From: a beta proteobacterium CB
Lineage (GTDB): Bacteria; Pseudomonadota; Gammaproteobacteria; Burkholderiales; Burkholderiaceae
DNA length: 64,000 nt
Assembly: GCA_000342265.1 (NCBI GenBank)
Contig: CP004348.1
Coordinates: forward strand, 1,178,001 to 1,242,000
Direction: 5' to 3'
Below are positions 55,275-64,000 of this stretch, one piece after another. Below the pieces are notes generated by a model. That model saw only the letters and a list, made by a program, of their open reading frames with translations, ran no database searches and was not told the DNA's origin. The translations under genes and the position numbers were made by a program. Each line of letters opens with the position of its first letter. Position 1 is the first letter of the stretch.

Positions 55275-56465
55275 TTATTTCTGAAGAGTGCGAATGAACT
55301 GATTCGCAGTCTGACGGGCAAGAACATCGGCCTCAAGAATGGTCTCCAAAGAATCTGCTGCAACTGGAGGCAAGGTATTCAAGCAGTGCTCGACAACATT
55401 CGAAATCTTTAGGTAAGGCAAACCATCATCTAAGAAAGCCGCAACAGCAACTTCATTGGCAGCATTCAATATCGCGGGAGCAGTGCCTCCCGATTTTGCG
55501 GCAGCAAAGGCCAAACTCAAGCAAGGAAATTGACTGAAATTGGGCTCCGTGAAACTCAGGCCAGTTAACTGGGTCAAATTTAATGGGGTAACACCAGCAT
55601 CTATACGTTCAGGCCAAGCTAGCCCATAAGCAATCGGCGTACGCATATCAGGCTGACCCATTTGTGCCAGCACCGAGCCATCGCGATAACGCACCATCGA
55701 GTGCACTACGCTCTGCGGATGAATTAATACCTTAATTTTTTCCAGCGGCAAACCAAACAACCAAAAGGCCTCGATCACTTCAAGACCTTTATTCATCATC
55801 GTTGCTGAATCAACTGAAATCTTTCTACCCATCACCCAGTTGGGATGGGCGCAGGCTTGCTCGGGGGTGATGCTTGCTAAATCTGCAAGCGATCTATCTC
55901 TGAATGGACCACCAGAAGCAGTTAGCCAAAGCTCTTCAACGCCCAAGTGATCCGACGGATTTTTTGTGAAGCGATCTGGCAAACATTGAAAAATTGCATT
56001 GTGCTCACTGTCGATGGGAAGTAATTCACCGCCGCCTGCTTTCATGGCCTGCATAAATAAATTGCCCGACATTACCAAGGCTTCTTTATTGGCCAGCAAT
56101 ACCCTCTTGCCCGCTTGTGCAGCCGCCAGGGCGGGCACGAGACCGGCCGCTCCTACAATCGCCGCCATAACAGTGTCGCATCCAGATTCAGTAACAGCCT
56201 GAACTAGTGCCTGCGGTCCATAGAGAACTTGAGTGGCAATCTTTTTTTCTTGCAAGAGTCGACTGAGTTGGGCAGCACCATCAGCATTGGCTACCACTGC
56301 AATGGCCGGATTGAACTCAATGCATTGCTCGGCTAAACGCTCAATTTGCTTTGCGGCAGTCAAGGCCACCACTTTGAAACGCTCAGGATGTGCACGGATC
56401 ACATCTAAGGTGTTAACACCAATAGATCCTGTAGATCCTAAGATGGCAACCCGTTTAAGCGGCAT
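55275..56465 (-). CDS. dxr: 1-deoxy-D-xylulose 5-phosphate reductoisomerase
   Basis: 396 residues: NADPH-binding motif G-S-T-G-S-I-G near the start, [17 protein letters not shown] and the metal/substrate region around A-S-G-G-P-F. It makes MEP for isoprenoid synthesis. Its ATG overlaps the cdsA stop (TAATG). Conserved position in the block. Confidence 0.96.
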   Translation of the reverse strand: MPLKRVAILGSTGSIGVNTLDVIRAHPERFKVVALTAAKQIERLAEQCIEFNPAIAVVANADGAAQLSRLLQEKKIATQVLYGPQALVQAVTESGCDTVMAAIVGAAGLVPALAAAQAGKRVLLANKEALVMSGNLFMQAMKAGGGELLPIDSEHNAIFQCLPDRFTKNPSDHLGVEELWLTASGGPFRDRSLADLASITPEQACAHPNWVMGRKISVDSATMMNKGLEVIEAFWLFGLPLEKIKVLIHPQSVVHSMVRYRDGSVLAQMGQPDMRTPIAYGLAWPERIDAGVTPLNLTQLTGLSFTEPNFSQFPCLSLAFAAAKSGGTAPAILNAANEVAVAAFLDDGLPYLKISNVVEHCLNTLPPVAADSLETILEADVLARQTANQFIRTLQK

Positions 56466-57292
56466 TAAATCAATCCAGCTAGCAAAGCGGCAATTGGCAT
56501 GGTTGGGATGAGTGCATCAACACGATCGAGTACACCACCATGACCAGGCAATAAATGACTACTGTCTTTTACTCCTGCTAAACGCTTTAATTGAGACTCA
56601 AATAAGTCTCCAAAGACGCTGAACGCCGCCAATACCGTAACCATCACAAACATGGGCACCCAACCGAATCGGATGGCCCAGGCGCCAAATAAAGTATCAC
56701 CTAGAGGTAAATATGTCACGCATAAGAATGCATAGATATAACAAAGGAATAGACCACCTACTGCACCCTCAATCGACTTCCCCGGGCTAATCTGAACTGC
56801 CAGCTTGTGTTTGCCAAATGCTTTACCAACAAAATATGCACCAATATCAGCAACCCAAACTAAAGCCATGCTACTTAATAGAAAGACTAGACCGAGCTCA
56901 CGTAAGAAGACCAAGGCAAACCAAGTCGCCGGCAGAATAATTAAACCCAAAATGCTATAGAAAGACTTGAACTTTTGAAGAGAAAGATTCATCCCTTTTG
57001 CCAAAATAAATGGCGCTATAAAAAACCAAAATAGGACTGCCATCATGAGTAAAGAGAACTGCCATGTAATGGCCTGCATGCCAAGCAAAAATAAAATGAT
57101 AATCAAACAAAAAACAGCATAAAGCCAGGCAGCCTTCTTAGCTTCTGGAGCAATCATGCGACTCCACTCCCAAGCAGCCGCAACTAATGCGATCAGGAAG
57201 AATGTGCCTAAATAGATCGGTGGCAATAAAAACAAGATAGGCAATAGCACTGCCATCAAGATGGTGGCAGTAATGATTCGGGTTTTTAGCAT
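56465..57292 (-). CDS. cdsA: Phosphatidate cytidylyltransferase
   Basis: 275 residues with about eight membrane helices and the C-terminal signature [25 protein letters not shown] ([11 protein letters not shown], then P-G-H-G-G-V-L-D-R). It makes CDP-diacylglycerol. Operon with uppS and dxr. Confidence 0.96.
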   Translation of the reverse strand: MLKTRIITATILMAVLLPILFLLPPIYLGTFFLIALVAAAWEWSRMIAPEAKKAAWLYAVFCLIIILFLLGMQAITWQFSLLMMAVLFWFFIAPFILAKGMNLSLQKFKSFYSILGLIILPATWFALVFLRELGLVFLLSSMALVWVADIGAYFVGKAFGKHKLAVQISPGKSIEGAVGGLFLCYIYAFLCVTYLPLGDTLFGAWAIRFGWVPMFVMVTVLAAFSVFGDLFESQLKRLAGVKDSSHLLPGHGGVLDRVDALIPTMPIAALLAGLI

Positions 57293-57309
57293 ATGGGGAT
57301 ATGAATTAC

Positions 57310-58083
57310 TTAAACTGCGTCGCTCAGTGGCTCAGAAGCCAATTGAGCACTGGTACGTCCGAAGCGACGTTCACGCTGGCTAAACCAGTCGAACGCTTTG
57401 TGTAATTCAGCTTCATCAAAATCAGGCCAAAGGGTGTCCGTGAAATACAACTCGGTATAGGCTAATTGCCACAACAAGAAGTTACTTACCCTTTGCTCGC
57501 CACCGGTACGAATAAATAAATCTGGCTCTGGTGCGTACGCCATCGACAAATGAGCCTGCAGTAATTCTTCAGAGACTTGCTCAGGTTTCAGGCCTGGGTT
57601 GGCAACCAAACACTGACGCATTGCCTGCAAAATATCCCAGCGTCCACCATAGTTAGCGGCGATCGTGAAAGTCAAATCTTTGCAGCCAGCTGTTTTTTCT
57701 TCGGAGAATTGCACCATCTCCTGAATCGCGGAGTCGAAACGGCTTAAGTCGCCTACTAGGCGCAAAGCGATATCGTTTTCAGCAAGACGCGAGACTTCAC
57801 TTTTTAATGACTTTAAAAACAGCTTCATTAAAAAACCCACCTCTTCCGGTGGGCGACGCCAATTTTCAGAACTAAATGCAAATACGGTGAGGTATTCAAC
57901 GCCCAGACGGCGACACTCTTGAACGATCTTACGAACAGCGCCTAGCCCCTCTGAATGCCCAGCAACACGTGGCATAAAGCGCTTGCTAGCCCAACGTCCG
58001 TTGCCGTCCATGATGATGGCAACATGGCGAGGAATAGCACTAACCTCCGGAACAACTAAGGTAGAGCTAGCGTGCTGTGTCAT
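57310..58083 (-). CDS. uppS: Undecaprenyl diphosphate synthase
   Basis: 257 residues with the cis-prenyltransferase motif I-M-D-G-N-G-R-W-A (catalytic Asp), the F-A-F-S-S-E-N-W motif and [15 protein letters not shown]. It makes the C55 carrier for envelope glycans. Start at ATG 58083 gives about 18 residues before the core. Confidence 0.96.
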   Translation of the reverse strand: MTQHASSTLVVPEVSAIPRHVAIIMDGNGRWASKRFMPRVAGHSEGLGAVRKIVQECRRLGVEYLTVFAFSSENWRRPPEEVGFLMKLFLKSLKSEVSRLAENDIALRLVGDLSRFDSAIQEMVQFSEEKTAGCKDLTFTIAANYGGRWDILQAMRQCLVANPGLKPEQVSEELLQAHLSMAYAPEPDLFIRTGGEQRVSNFLLWQLAYTELYFTDTLWPDFDEAELHKAFDWFSQRERRFGRTSAQLASEPLSDAV

Positions 58084-58113
58084 GAAGCGAATAATAAGAA
58101 TTGAGTCTGACGA

Positions 58114-58674
58114 TTAAACCGTCATGATCTCTTTTTCTTTTTCCGAGACGATCTTATCGATCTCAACAACTGCACGATCAGTCATCTTTTGAATGTCGTC
58201 AGTAGCGCGACGCTCGTCATCCTCAGAAATTTCTTTATCCTTAGTGAGGCGCTTGAGGTGCTCATTAGCGTCACGACGCAAATTACGCACGGCGATTTTA
58301 GTTTCTTCGCCCTCGTTTCTAACTACCTTAGTCAAATCACGACGACGCTCTTCAGTCAGCGCTGGCATTGGTACGCGAATCACGGTGCCCTGGGAAGCTG
58401 GATTAAGCCCCAAATCAGAATCCCGAATCGCCTTCTCAACTACAGCAACCATATTCTTTTCGAATGGTTGAACGTTAATCGTTCTCGCATCAGCCAAACC
58501 CAAGCTAGCAACTTGGCTTAGCGGTGTTGGATTGCCGTAGTAATCCACTTGGATGTGCTCCAAAATTCCTGGGTTTGCGCGGCCAGAACGAATCTTTGCC
58601 AAATTGGATTTCAAAGCCTCGAGAGACTTCTGCATCTTTTGATCGGTATTAGTTTTAATTTCTGCTGCGGACAT
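58114..58674 (-). CDS. frr: Ribosome recycling factor
   Basis: 186 residues from ATG 58674 with AGGAGG four bases upstream; a TTG three bases earlier is too close to that site. The RRF pattern R-S-G-R-A-N-P, Y-Y-G-x-x-T-P-L and L-T-E-E-R-R-x-x-L is present. Splits ribosomes after termination with EF-G. Confidence 0.97.
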   Translation of the reverse strand: MSAAEIKTNTDQKMQKSLEALKSNLAKIRSGRANPGILEHIQVDYYGNPTPLSQVASLGLADARTINVQPFEKNMVAVVEKAIRDSDLGLNPASQGTVIRVPMPALTEERRRDLTKVVRNEGEETKIAVRNLRRDANEHLKRLTKDKEISEDDERRATDDIQKMTDRAVVEIDKIVSEKEKEIMTV

Positions 58675-58685
58675 CAAGCCTCCTA

Positions 58686-59396
58686 TTAAACGTGTACTAA
58701 AGTGCCTTCAGATTCACCCTGAACCACACGCATCAGTGCGCCCGGCTTGAGAATCGAAAAGACTTTGATTGGTAATTTGCGATCACGACACAATGCAAAA
58801 GCAGTTGCATCCATCACTTGCAAGTTTTTGATGATTGCCTCATCAAAAGTAATTGTTTTATAAAGGGTGGCTGTTGGATCCTTCATTGGATCGGCGCTAT
58901 AGATACCATCAACCTTAGTGGCCTTCAGAACGATCTCTGCAGCCATCTCAGCACCGCGCAAAGCGGCAGCCGTATCAGTAGTAAAGAATGGGTTACCAGT
59001 GCCTGCGGCAAAGATCACTACCTTACCCTCACTCAATGCACGAATTGCACGCGGACGAATATAAGGCTCAACTACTTGGTCCATTCTGAGAGCGGACTGT
59101 ACACGGGCTTCCACACCTTTTTGGCGCAAAGCATCTTGCAGCGCAAGAGAGTTCATCATGGTGGCCAACATTCCCATGTAGTCTGCTGTTGCGCGATCCA
59201 TACCGGCCGCGCCACCTGCTACACCCCGGAAAATGTTTCCGCCGCCAATCACTATAGCCAACTGAACGCCACTATTCACTACATCGGCAATTTCTTTCAC
59301 CATGGAGTCAATAGTGATTGGATTGATGCCAAAAGCATCATCCCCCATGAGGGCTTCACCAGAGAGTTTTAAGAGAACACGTTTGTAGGCTGGCAT
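58686..59396 (-). CDS. pyrH: UMP kinase
   Basis: 236 residues with K-L-S-G-E-A-L near the start, G-G-G-N-I-F-R-G and [13 protein letters not shown], the bacterial hexameric UMP kinase pattern. It phosphorylates UMP to UDP. Separated from tsf by a terminator, 9 bp upstream of the frr start region. Confidence 0.97.
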   Translation of the reverse strand: MPAYKRVLLKLSGEALMGDDAFGINPITIDSMVKEIADVVNSGVQLAIVIGGGNIFRGVAGGAAGMDRATADYMGMLATMMNSLALQDALRQKGVEARVQSALRMDQVVEPYIRPRAIRALSEGKVVIFAAGTGNPFFTTDTAAALRGAEMAAEIVLKATKVDGIYSADPMKDPTATLYKTITFDEAIIKNLQVMDATAFALCRDRKLPIKVFSILKPGALMRVVQGESEGTLVHV

Positions 59397-59504
59397 CGTT
59401 TTATTTTCCGTAATTTGCCAAGCAATTTATATGCTTAGCTTATTGATCTTTAAGTACTTTTTAATATCTTGCCCAAATTATAAAGGGCTTGGCCTAGATC
59501 AAAC

Positions 59505-59540
59505 AAAAGGGCATAGAAACCGAGATTTCCATGCCCTTTT
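59505..59540 (-). terminator. Terminator between tsf and pyrH
   Basis: A 15-bp stem with one mismatch (AAAAGGGCATAGAAA at 59505-59519 with TTTCCATGCCCTTTT at 59526-59540). Read on the minus strand it ends in T-rich sequence after the stem. It would attenuate rpsB-tsf transcription before pyrH. Confidence 0.75.
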
Positions 59541-59585
59541 GGGTATTACAGCCTTACTGGGCAAGCCCAGTAGTTTCGGAGCTGA

Positions 59586-60464
59586 TTAAGCGCCTTTAGC
59601 AGCGGCAACCTGAGCAGCAACTTCAGCCGCAAAGTCGTCTTGACGCTTTTCAATGCCCTCACCCACAACAAACATAGTGAAACCCTTGATTGTGGTGTTG
59701 GCAGCCTTAAGCATTTGCTCAACCGATTGCTTGTCGTTTTTAACGAAAGTTTGGTTCAACAAAGAAACCTCTTTGAGGTACTTCTGAATAGAACCTTCAA
59801 CCATCTTCTCAACGATTTCTGGTGGTTTACCAGATTCAGCAGCCTTTTGAACAGCAACGCTACGCTCTACGGCAATTGCTTCAGCAGGAACATCCGCCAT
59901 CGACAAAGCCACCGGCTTCATTGCAGCAATATGCATTGCTACGTCTTTAGCTGCAGTCTCATCGCCCTCAAACTCAACCATGACACCAATACGAGTACCG
60001 TGGAGGTAAGAAACCAACTTGTTGCTACCGGCGAAACGCTTGAAACGACGCGGCATGATGTTCTCACCGATCTTACCGATCAAGGCGCTACGAACTTCAT
60101 CAACAGTTTGACCATTCATTGGCAATGCAAGTAATGCAGCAACGTCAGCTGGATTCTTTTCAGAAATCAGATTTGCGCAGGCTTGTGTAAACGCTAAGAA
60201 GTCATCGTTCTTTGAAACGAAGTCAGTCTCGCAGTTCACTTCAAGCAAAGTACCTGTAGTGCCATCAATGGCTGAAGCAACAATACCTTCAGCAGTAACG
60301 CGGGATGCCGCTTTACCAGCTTTGCTACCGAGCTTTACACGCAGAATTTCTTCTGCACGAGCCATATCGCCATCAGCTTCAGTCAATGCTTTTTTGCACT
60401 CCATCATCGGAGCATCAGTCTTGGCGCGTAACTCGCCAACCATTGCAGCGGTAATAGCGGCCAT
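59586..60464 (-). CDS. tsf: Translation elongation factor Ts
   Basis: 292 residues: N-terminal [20 protein letters not shown] domain and T-D-F-V-S-K-N-D core motif. It exchanges GDP on EF-Tu. Its ATG overlaps the rpsB stop by one base. Operon rpsB-tsf. Confidence 0.98.
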   Translation of the reverse strand: MAAITAAMVGELRAKTDAPMMECKKALTEADGDMARAEEILRVKLGSKAGKAASRVTAEGIVASAIDGTTGTLLEVNCETDFVSKNDDFLAFTQACANLISEKNPADVAALLALPMNGQTVDEVRSALIGKIGENIMPRRFKRFAGSNKLVSYLHGTRIGVMVEFEGDETAAKDVAMHIAAMKPVALSMADVPAEAIAVERSVAVQKAAESGKPPEIVEKMVEGSIQKYLKEVSLLNQTFVKNDKQSVEQMLKAANTTIKGFTMFVVGEGIEKRQDDFAAEVAAQVAAAKGA

Positions 60465-61213
60465 TATTCAGCCTTCCCTTCTTCAACAAACTCTTCTTCG
60501 CCTTCTTTAACGGCAGTCAAGATCTCTTGAACAGAGTTTGATTTACCTTCGAGGATTGCGTCAGCAATGCCACGAGCGTAGAGAAGAACAGCTTTGCTGG
60601 AGTCATCGTTACCAGGGATGATGTAATCAACACCTTCTGGTGAGTGGTTGGTATCCACCACAGCGATAACCGGAATACCAAGCTTGTTAGCTTCGGTAAT
60701 AGCAATCTTGTGATAGCCAACGTCCACTACGAAAATTGCATCAGGAACGCCGTTCAAATCTTGAATACCGCCAAGCGCTTTTTGCAACTTGTCGAGATCA
60801 CGATCGTTAGTCAAAGCTTCTTTCTTAGAAAGCTTTTCCCAATCGCCAGCTTCTTTAGCAACTGCCATATCCTTCAAACGCTTGAGGGAACCTTTAACAG
60901 TTTTAAAGTTTGTGAGCGTACCGCCCAACCAACGGCTGTCGATGTAAGGCATACCAGCACGAGCAGCTTCTTCAGCAATGATCTCGCGTGATTGACGCTT
61001 TGTACCAACGAATAAGATGGTTCCACGATTAGCAGCAACTTGTTTTGCAAATTTCAGGGCGTCCTGAAACATCGGCAATGTTTTTTCTAAGTTGATGATG
61101 TGAATTTTGTTGCGATGGCCGAAAATATAAGGGGCCATTCTTGGGGACCAGAAACGGGTTTGGTGACCAAAATGGCAACCGGCTTCCAGCATTTGACGCA
61201 TAGTTACTGACAT
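60464..61213 (-). CDS. rpsB: 30S ribosomal protein S2
   Basis: 249 residues with the S2 signature [14 protein letters not shown] and the D-T-N-H-S-P motif. Start ATG 61213 has TAGGAGAA upstream. First gene of the rpsB-tsf operon. Confidence 0.98.
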   Translation of the reverse strand: MSVTMRQMLEAGCHFGHQTRFWSPRMAPYIFGHRNKIHIINLEKTLPMFQDALKFAKQVAANRGTILFVGTKRQSREIIAEEAARAGMPYIDSRWLGGTLTNFKTVKGSLKRLKDMAVAKEAGDWEKLSKKEALTNDRDLDKLQKALGGIQDLNGVPDAIFVVDVGYHKIAITEANKLGIPVIAVVDTNHSPEGVDYIIPGNDDSSKAVLLYARGIADAILEGKSNSVQEILTAVKEGEEEFVEEGKAE

Positions 61214-61491
61214 AACTTCTCCTAAGGGTTAGTTTCTAAGATTGAGTCCTAGCTGCGCTAAAAAGCGCCACCCTGGAAGGCTCAACCCGCGATTTCAGAT
61301 CAAAATTGACCTGAGAACAAAATTATAGCTTAGATATCAATGATCTAGCCAGCGCCACCCCACTCTCTAAGCCTAGGGAGCCAGGTAAGGTTGCCTTAAA
61401 ACTTGTCTTAGGGACTTCCAAACAAGGAGTATGCCTATATTTTAAGCACTACTGATCTGCCAAAAACTGCCAAGTCGTTGATAATCAAGGC
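61214..61491. promoter_or_regulatory. Divergent rpsB / map promoter and leader region
   Basis: 278 bp without a gene. On the minus strand a TATAAT (61322-61327) lies about 110 bp before rpsB; its -35 is weak. The rpsB leader contains a GCGCT / AGCGC hairpin around 61254-61275, which could be the S2 autoregulatory element known in other bacteria. On the plus strand only an AAGG ribosome site before map is evident. Confidence 0.5.
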
Positions 61492-62328
61492 ATGAATAGT
61501 GTATTTACCGCCGAAAAAGACATCCAAGGGATGCGCGAAGCTGGCCGCTTAGCCAGTGAAGTTCTTGACCACGTTGCCCCACACGTCAAAGCCGGCGTCA
61601 GTACGGCTGAGTTGGATCGCATCTGCCATGAATACATGCGCGATGTCCAAAAGACCATCCCAGCGCCACTGAACTATCAGCCGCCTGGCTACCCGCCCTT
61701 TCCAGCATCCATCTGCACTTCCGTTAACGATGTGATTTGCCATGGCATCCCTGGAGAGAAGATTCTGAAAACCGGTGACGTCGTGAATCTCGATATCACT
61801 GTCATTACTCCCAATGGCTACTACGGCGATACCAGCCGCATGTTCATGGTCGGCGAAGTTTCAGTATTGGCAAAACGTCTGACTCAAATTACTTTTGAAT
61901 GCATGTGGCTTGGCATTGCACAGGTCAAGCCTGGTGCATCACTAGGCGATATTGGCCACGTCATTCAGCAACATGCTGAAAATGCTGGCTACTCAGTTGT
62001 TCGTGAATATTGCGGTCACGGCATTGGCAAAGTGTTTCATCAGGATCCGCAGATTCTTCACTATGGCCGCCCTGGCACCGGTGAGAAATTAAAAGAAGGC
62101 ATGACCTTCACGATTGAGCCAATGATTAACGCTGGCAAGCGCGATATCCGCACCATGCCTGATCAATGGACAGTGAAGACTAAAGACCGCAGCCTCTCTG
62201 CACAATGGGAGCACACCCTCTTGGTAACGGCAACTGGTGTTGAGGTATTAACTTGGTCGGAGGGAAGTAATCCAGCCCCTGATTGCGTTAAAAGCCTATC
62301 CTTTAGGCCAAGCCTAGCAAGCGCATAA
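61492..62328 (+). CDS. map: Methionine aminopeptidase, type I
   Basis: 278 residues with the five metal ligands in the expected contexts: V-N-L-D-I-T, Y-Y-G-D-T-S-R-M-F, Y-C-G-H-G-I-G, T-I-E-P-M-I and Q-W-E-H-T. It removes N-terminal Met. Divergent from rpsB as is common, and followed by glnD after four bases. Confidence 0.97.
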   Translation: MNSVFTAEKDIQGMREAGRLASEVLDHVAPHVKAGVSTAELDRICHEYMRDVQKTIPAPLNYQPPGYPPFPASICTSVNDVICHGIPGEKILKTGDVVNLDITVITPNGYYGDTSRMFMVGEVSVLAKRLTQITFECMWLGIAQVKPGASLGDIGHVIQQHAENAGYSVVREYCGHGIGKVFHQDPQILHYGRPGTGEKLKEGMTFTIEPMINAGKRDIRTMPDQWTVKTKDRSLSAQWEHTLLVTATGVEVLTWSEGSNPAPDCVKSLSFRPSLASA

Positions 62329-62332
62329 GTTT

Positions 62333-64000
62333 ATGAATAAACTCCAGGCAGCCAGCAATATTGCTGATGCAGCTAGCCTGCGTGCAGCGCGCGAAGTTGC
62401 ATACGACGAGTTTAGAAAAACACAGTCAGTAGGTAGGTTAACCAAACAACTTACCAAGATGAGCGATCAAATACTCGCCCATCTCTGGAATAACTGCGGC
62501 TTAAACAATGAAGCTAGTTTAATTGCCGTTGGTGGTTATGGAAGGAATGCTTTATTCCCCCATTCTGATATTGATATTCTCATTCTGCTCCCAGCAGAAG
62601 AAAAACAAGCACTCGCTTTATCGAAACAGGTTGAACAATTTATTGCCAGCTGCTGGGATATGGGACTGGAGATAGGCTCTTCAGTACGGAACACTGCAGA
62701 ATGCATGTCTGAATCTGAGCAAGATGTCACTGTACGAACATCACTCTTAGAGGCGCGACTCCTATGTGGCAATAAACAACTTTATAAGGACTTTGAAAAA
62801 GCCTTTGAAGTGGCAATGGATCCAAAGGCATTCTTTCAGGCTAAGCTGGCAGAGCAAATTCAGCGTCACTACAAATACCAAGACACACCCTACTCTCTAG
62901 AGCCCAATTGCAAAGAGAGTCCTGGTGGTTTGCGTGACCTTCAAGTGATTTCTTGGGTCAGTAAAGCGGCCCATCTAGGCAATACATTTAAAGATCTTAG
63001 TCTTGCCGGCCTAGTTACTCAACGCGAGTTAACTGAACTCAATCGTAACCAGCGCTTCATAGAAACTCTGCGCGCTAACTTGCACCTCCTTGCCAAGCGC
63101 AGACAAGATGTATTGGTATTTGACTTGCAGGCGCCACTTGCTGCAGCCATGGGTATCCAAGAAGAATCCTCTAGATTAGCTAGTGAAGCGATCATGCGTC
63201 GCTACTATTGGGCAGCTAAAGCAGTTAATCAATTAAATGATGTGCTACTGCAAAATATTGAAGCACTTCTCTTCCCTCAAGAATCCAAAACAACTCATGA
63301 GATTGCCGGCGAGGGTAATGAGTGCTTTATTGAGCGTCAAGGTGTTCTAGATATTACTGATCCTCAACTATTTCAGAAGCATCCAGAACAAATTCTGCGC
63401 ACCTTCTTGGTATTTGCGCAAACAGCCAACGTCAAGAGCTTATCTGCGACGATCTTTAGAGCGCTTTACAACGCGCGTCAGAAGATGGATAGCAAATGGC
63501 GTAAGGATCCAGTTAATCGCGCACTCTTTATTGAGATCCTGAAAGAGCCCGAGGGAGTTAGTCGCGCTTTCCAACTCATGAACCGCACCAGCGTTCTGGG
63601 TCGCTACCTCCCTGCCTTCAGAAAAATCGTTGGTCAGATGCAGCATGACTTATTTCACGTCTACACGGTTGATCAACATATCTTGATGGTGCTACGTAAT
63701 GTACGCCGCTTTATGGTGGTTGAGCATACGCATGAGTTTCCTTTTTGTAGCAGCCTGATTGCCCATTTTGAGAAGCCTTGGCTATTAGTCATTGCTGCAC
63801 TCTTTCATGACATTGCCAAAGGGCGTGGCGGCGATCACTCTGAGCTTGGTAAAGCAGATATGCGCAAGTTTGCAAAAGACCATGGTTTAGACAAGGCAGA
63901 TACTGAACTGTTGGTTTGGTTAGTTGCGGAACACCTGAATATGAGTCAGGTTGCTCAGAAACAAGACATTACAGATCCTGAAATAGTTCAAGCATTTGCT
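62333..64000 (+). CDS. glnD: [Protein-PII] uridylyltransferase / uridylyl-removing enzyme (5' part, runs off window)
   Basis: 556 codons are present from ATG 62333 to the window end without a stop. The nucleotidyltransferase domain is clear (A-V-G-G-Y-G-R, then H-S-D-I-D-I-L), followed by the N-G-C/L-R-D-L-Q region (C-K-E-S-P-G-G-L-R-D-L-Q) and the start of the HD domain (A-L-F-H-D-I-A-K-G). It senses glutamine and modifies PII proteins; the C-terminal ACT domains lie beyond the window. Starts four bases after map. Confidence 0.95.
   Translation, partial: MNKLQAASNIADAASLRAAREVAYDEFRKTQSVGRLTKQLTKMSDQILAHLWNNCGLNNEASLIAVGGYGRNALFPHSDIDILILLPAEEKQALALSKQVEQFIASCWDMGLEIGSSVRNTAECMSESEQDVTVRTSLLEARLLCGNKQLYKDFEKAFEVAMDPKAFFQAKLAEQIQRHYKYQDTPYSLEPNCKESPGGLRDLQVISWVSKAAHLGNTFKDLSLAGLVTQRELTELNRNQRFIETLRANLHLLAKRRQDVLVFDLQAPLAAAMGIQEESSRLASEAIMRRYYWAAKAVNQLNDVLLQNIEALLFPQESKTTHEIAGEGNECFIERQGVLDITDPQLFQKHPEQILRTFLVFAQTANVKSLSATIFRALYNARQKMDSKWRKDPVNRALFIEILKEPEGVSRAFQLMNRTSVLGRYLPAFRKIVGQMQHDLFHVYTVDQHILMVLRNVRRFMVVEHTHEFPFCSSLIAHFEKPWLLVIAALFHDIAKGRGGDHSELGKADMRKFAKDHGLDKADTELLVWLVAEHLNMSQVAQKQDITDPEIVQAFA

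Noticed and set aside
58818-59372. 184-codon frame antisense to pyrH
   Set aside because: Shadow of pyrH; composition follows the complementary codons and no motif is seen.

Overview
The window looks like the chromosome of a small-genome betaproteobacterium of the Burkholderiaceae, most likely Polynucleobacter or a close relative. This is inferred from gene content and order (rpsB-tsf-pyrH-frr-uppS-cdsA-dxr-rseP-bamA-skp-lpxD-fabZ-lpxA-lpxB-rnhB divergent from map-glnD, and Bug/TctC-type binding proteins) and from protein sequence style; no rRNA or database match supports it directly.

Layout. 1-3.5 kb: start of a Pit phosphate permease with its PhoU-like partner, then a copper chaperone and CopA ATPase. 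3.5-9.9 kb: an envelope and sugar block (DUF3047 lipoprotein, GT39 transferase, flippase-like membrane protein, GT9 heptosyltransferase-like protein, PAP2 phosphatase), then rlmJ. 9.9-17.4 kb, minus strand: SOUL protein, LD-carboxypeptidase, tadA, queD, queE, two tandem paralogous exported proteins, a B12-binding radical SAM protein and a DUF455 ferritin-like protein.

17.37-24.87 kb is an AT-rich integrative element of about 7.5 kb inserted at the 3' end of guaA. A displaced remnant of the guaA end (codons for I-E-W-E-stop) survives at its left edge, two different ~20-bp direct repeats occur at both ends, and a tyrosine recombinase sits at the right end. The cargo is an MmeI-like single-chain restriction-modification enzyme in a tight operon with two unrecognised genes, plus a string of very small genes. 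Between two of these lies a 102-bp segment bounded by 12-bp inverted repeats. It contains an exact 40-bp copy of an internal piece of the host guaB gene, which lies 4.6 kb away. This is the most unusual observation in the window.

24.9-33.5 kb: guaA and guaB, a RnfH-like protein, RatA, smpB, and the four-gene Anbu proteasome cluster (circularly permuted ATP-grasp, alpha-E, transglutaminase, Anbu peptidase). 33.6-37.1 kb: PEP synthase divergent from its bifunctional regulator PSRP, then an 89-bp element with 25-bp terminal inverted repeats that resembles a deleted IS30-type end pair. 37.1-46 kb: a repeat-containing small protein, then organic-acid catabolism genes (ttdAB-like tartrate dehydratase, two TctC-type binding proteins, a LysR and an IclR regulator, an acyl-CoA dehydrogenase and a CaiB-type CoA transferase). 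46.2-61.2 kb: the conserved lipid A / outer-membrane assembly / translation block on the minus strand. 61.5-64 kb: map and the 5' part of glnD on the plus strand. No rRNA, tRNA or CRISPR array was found.
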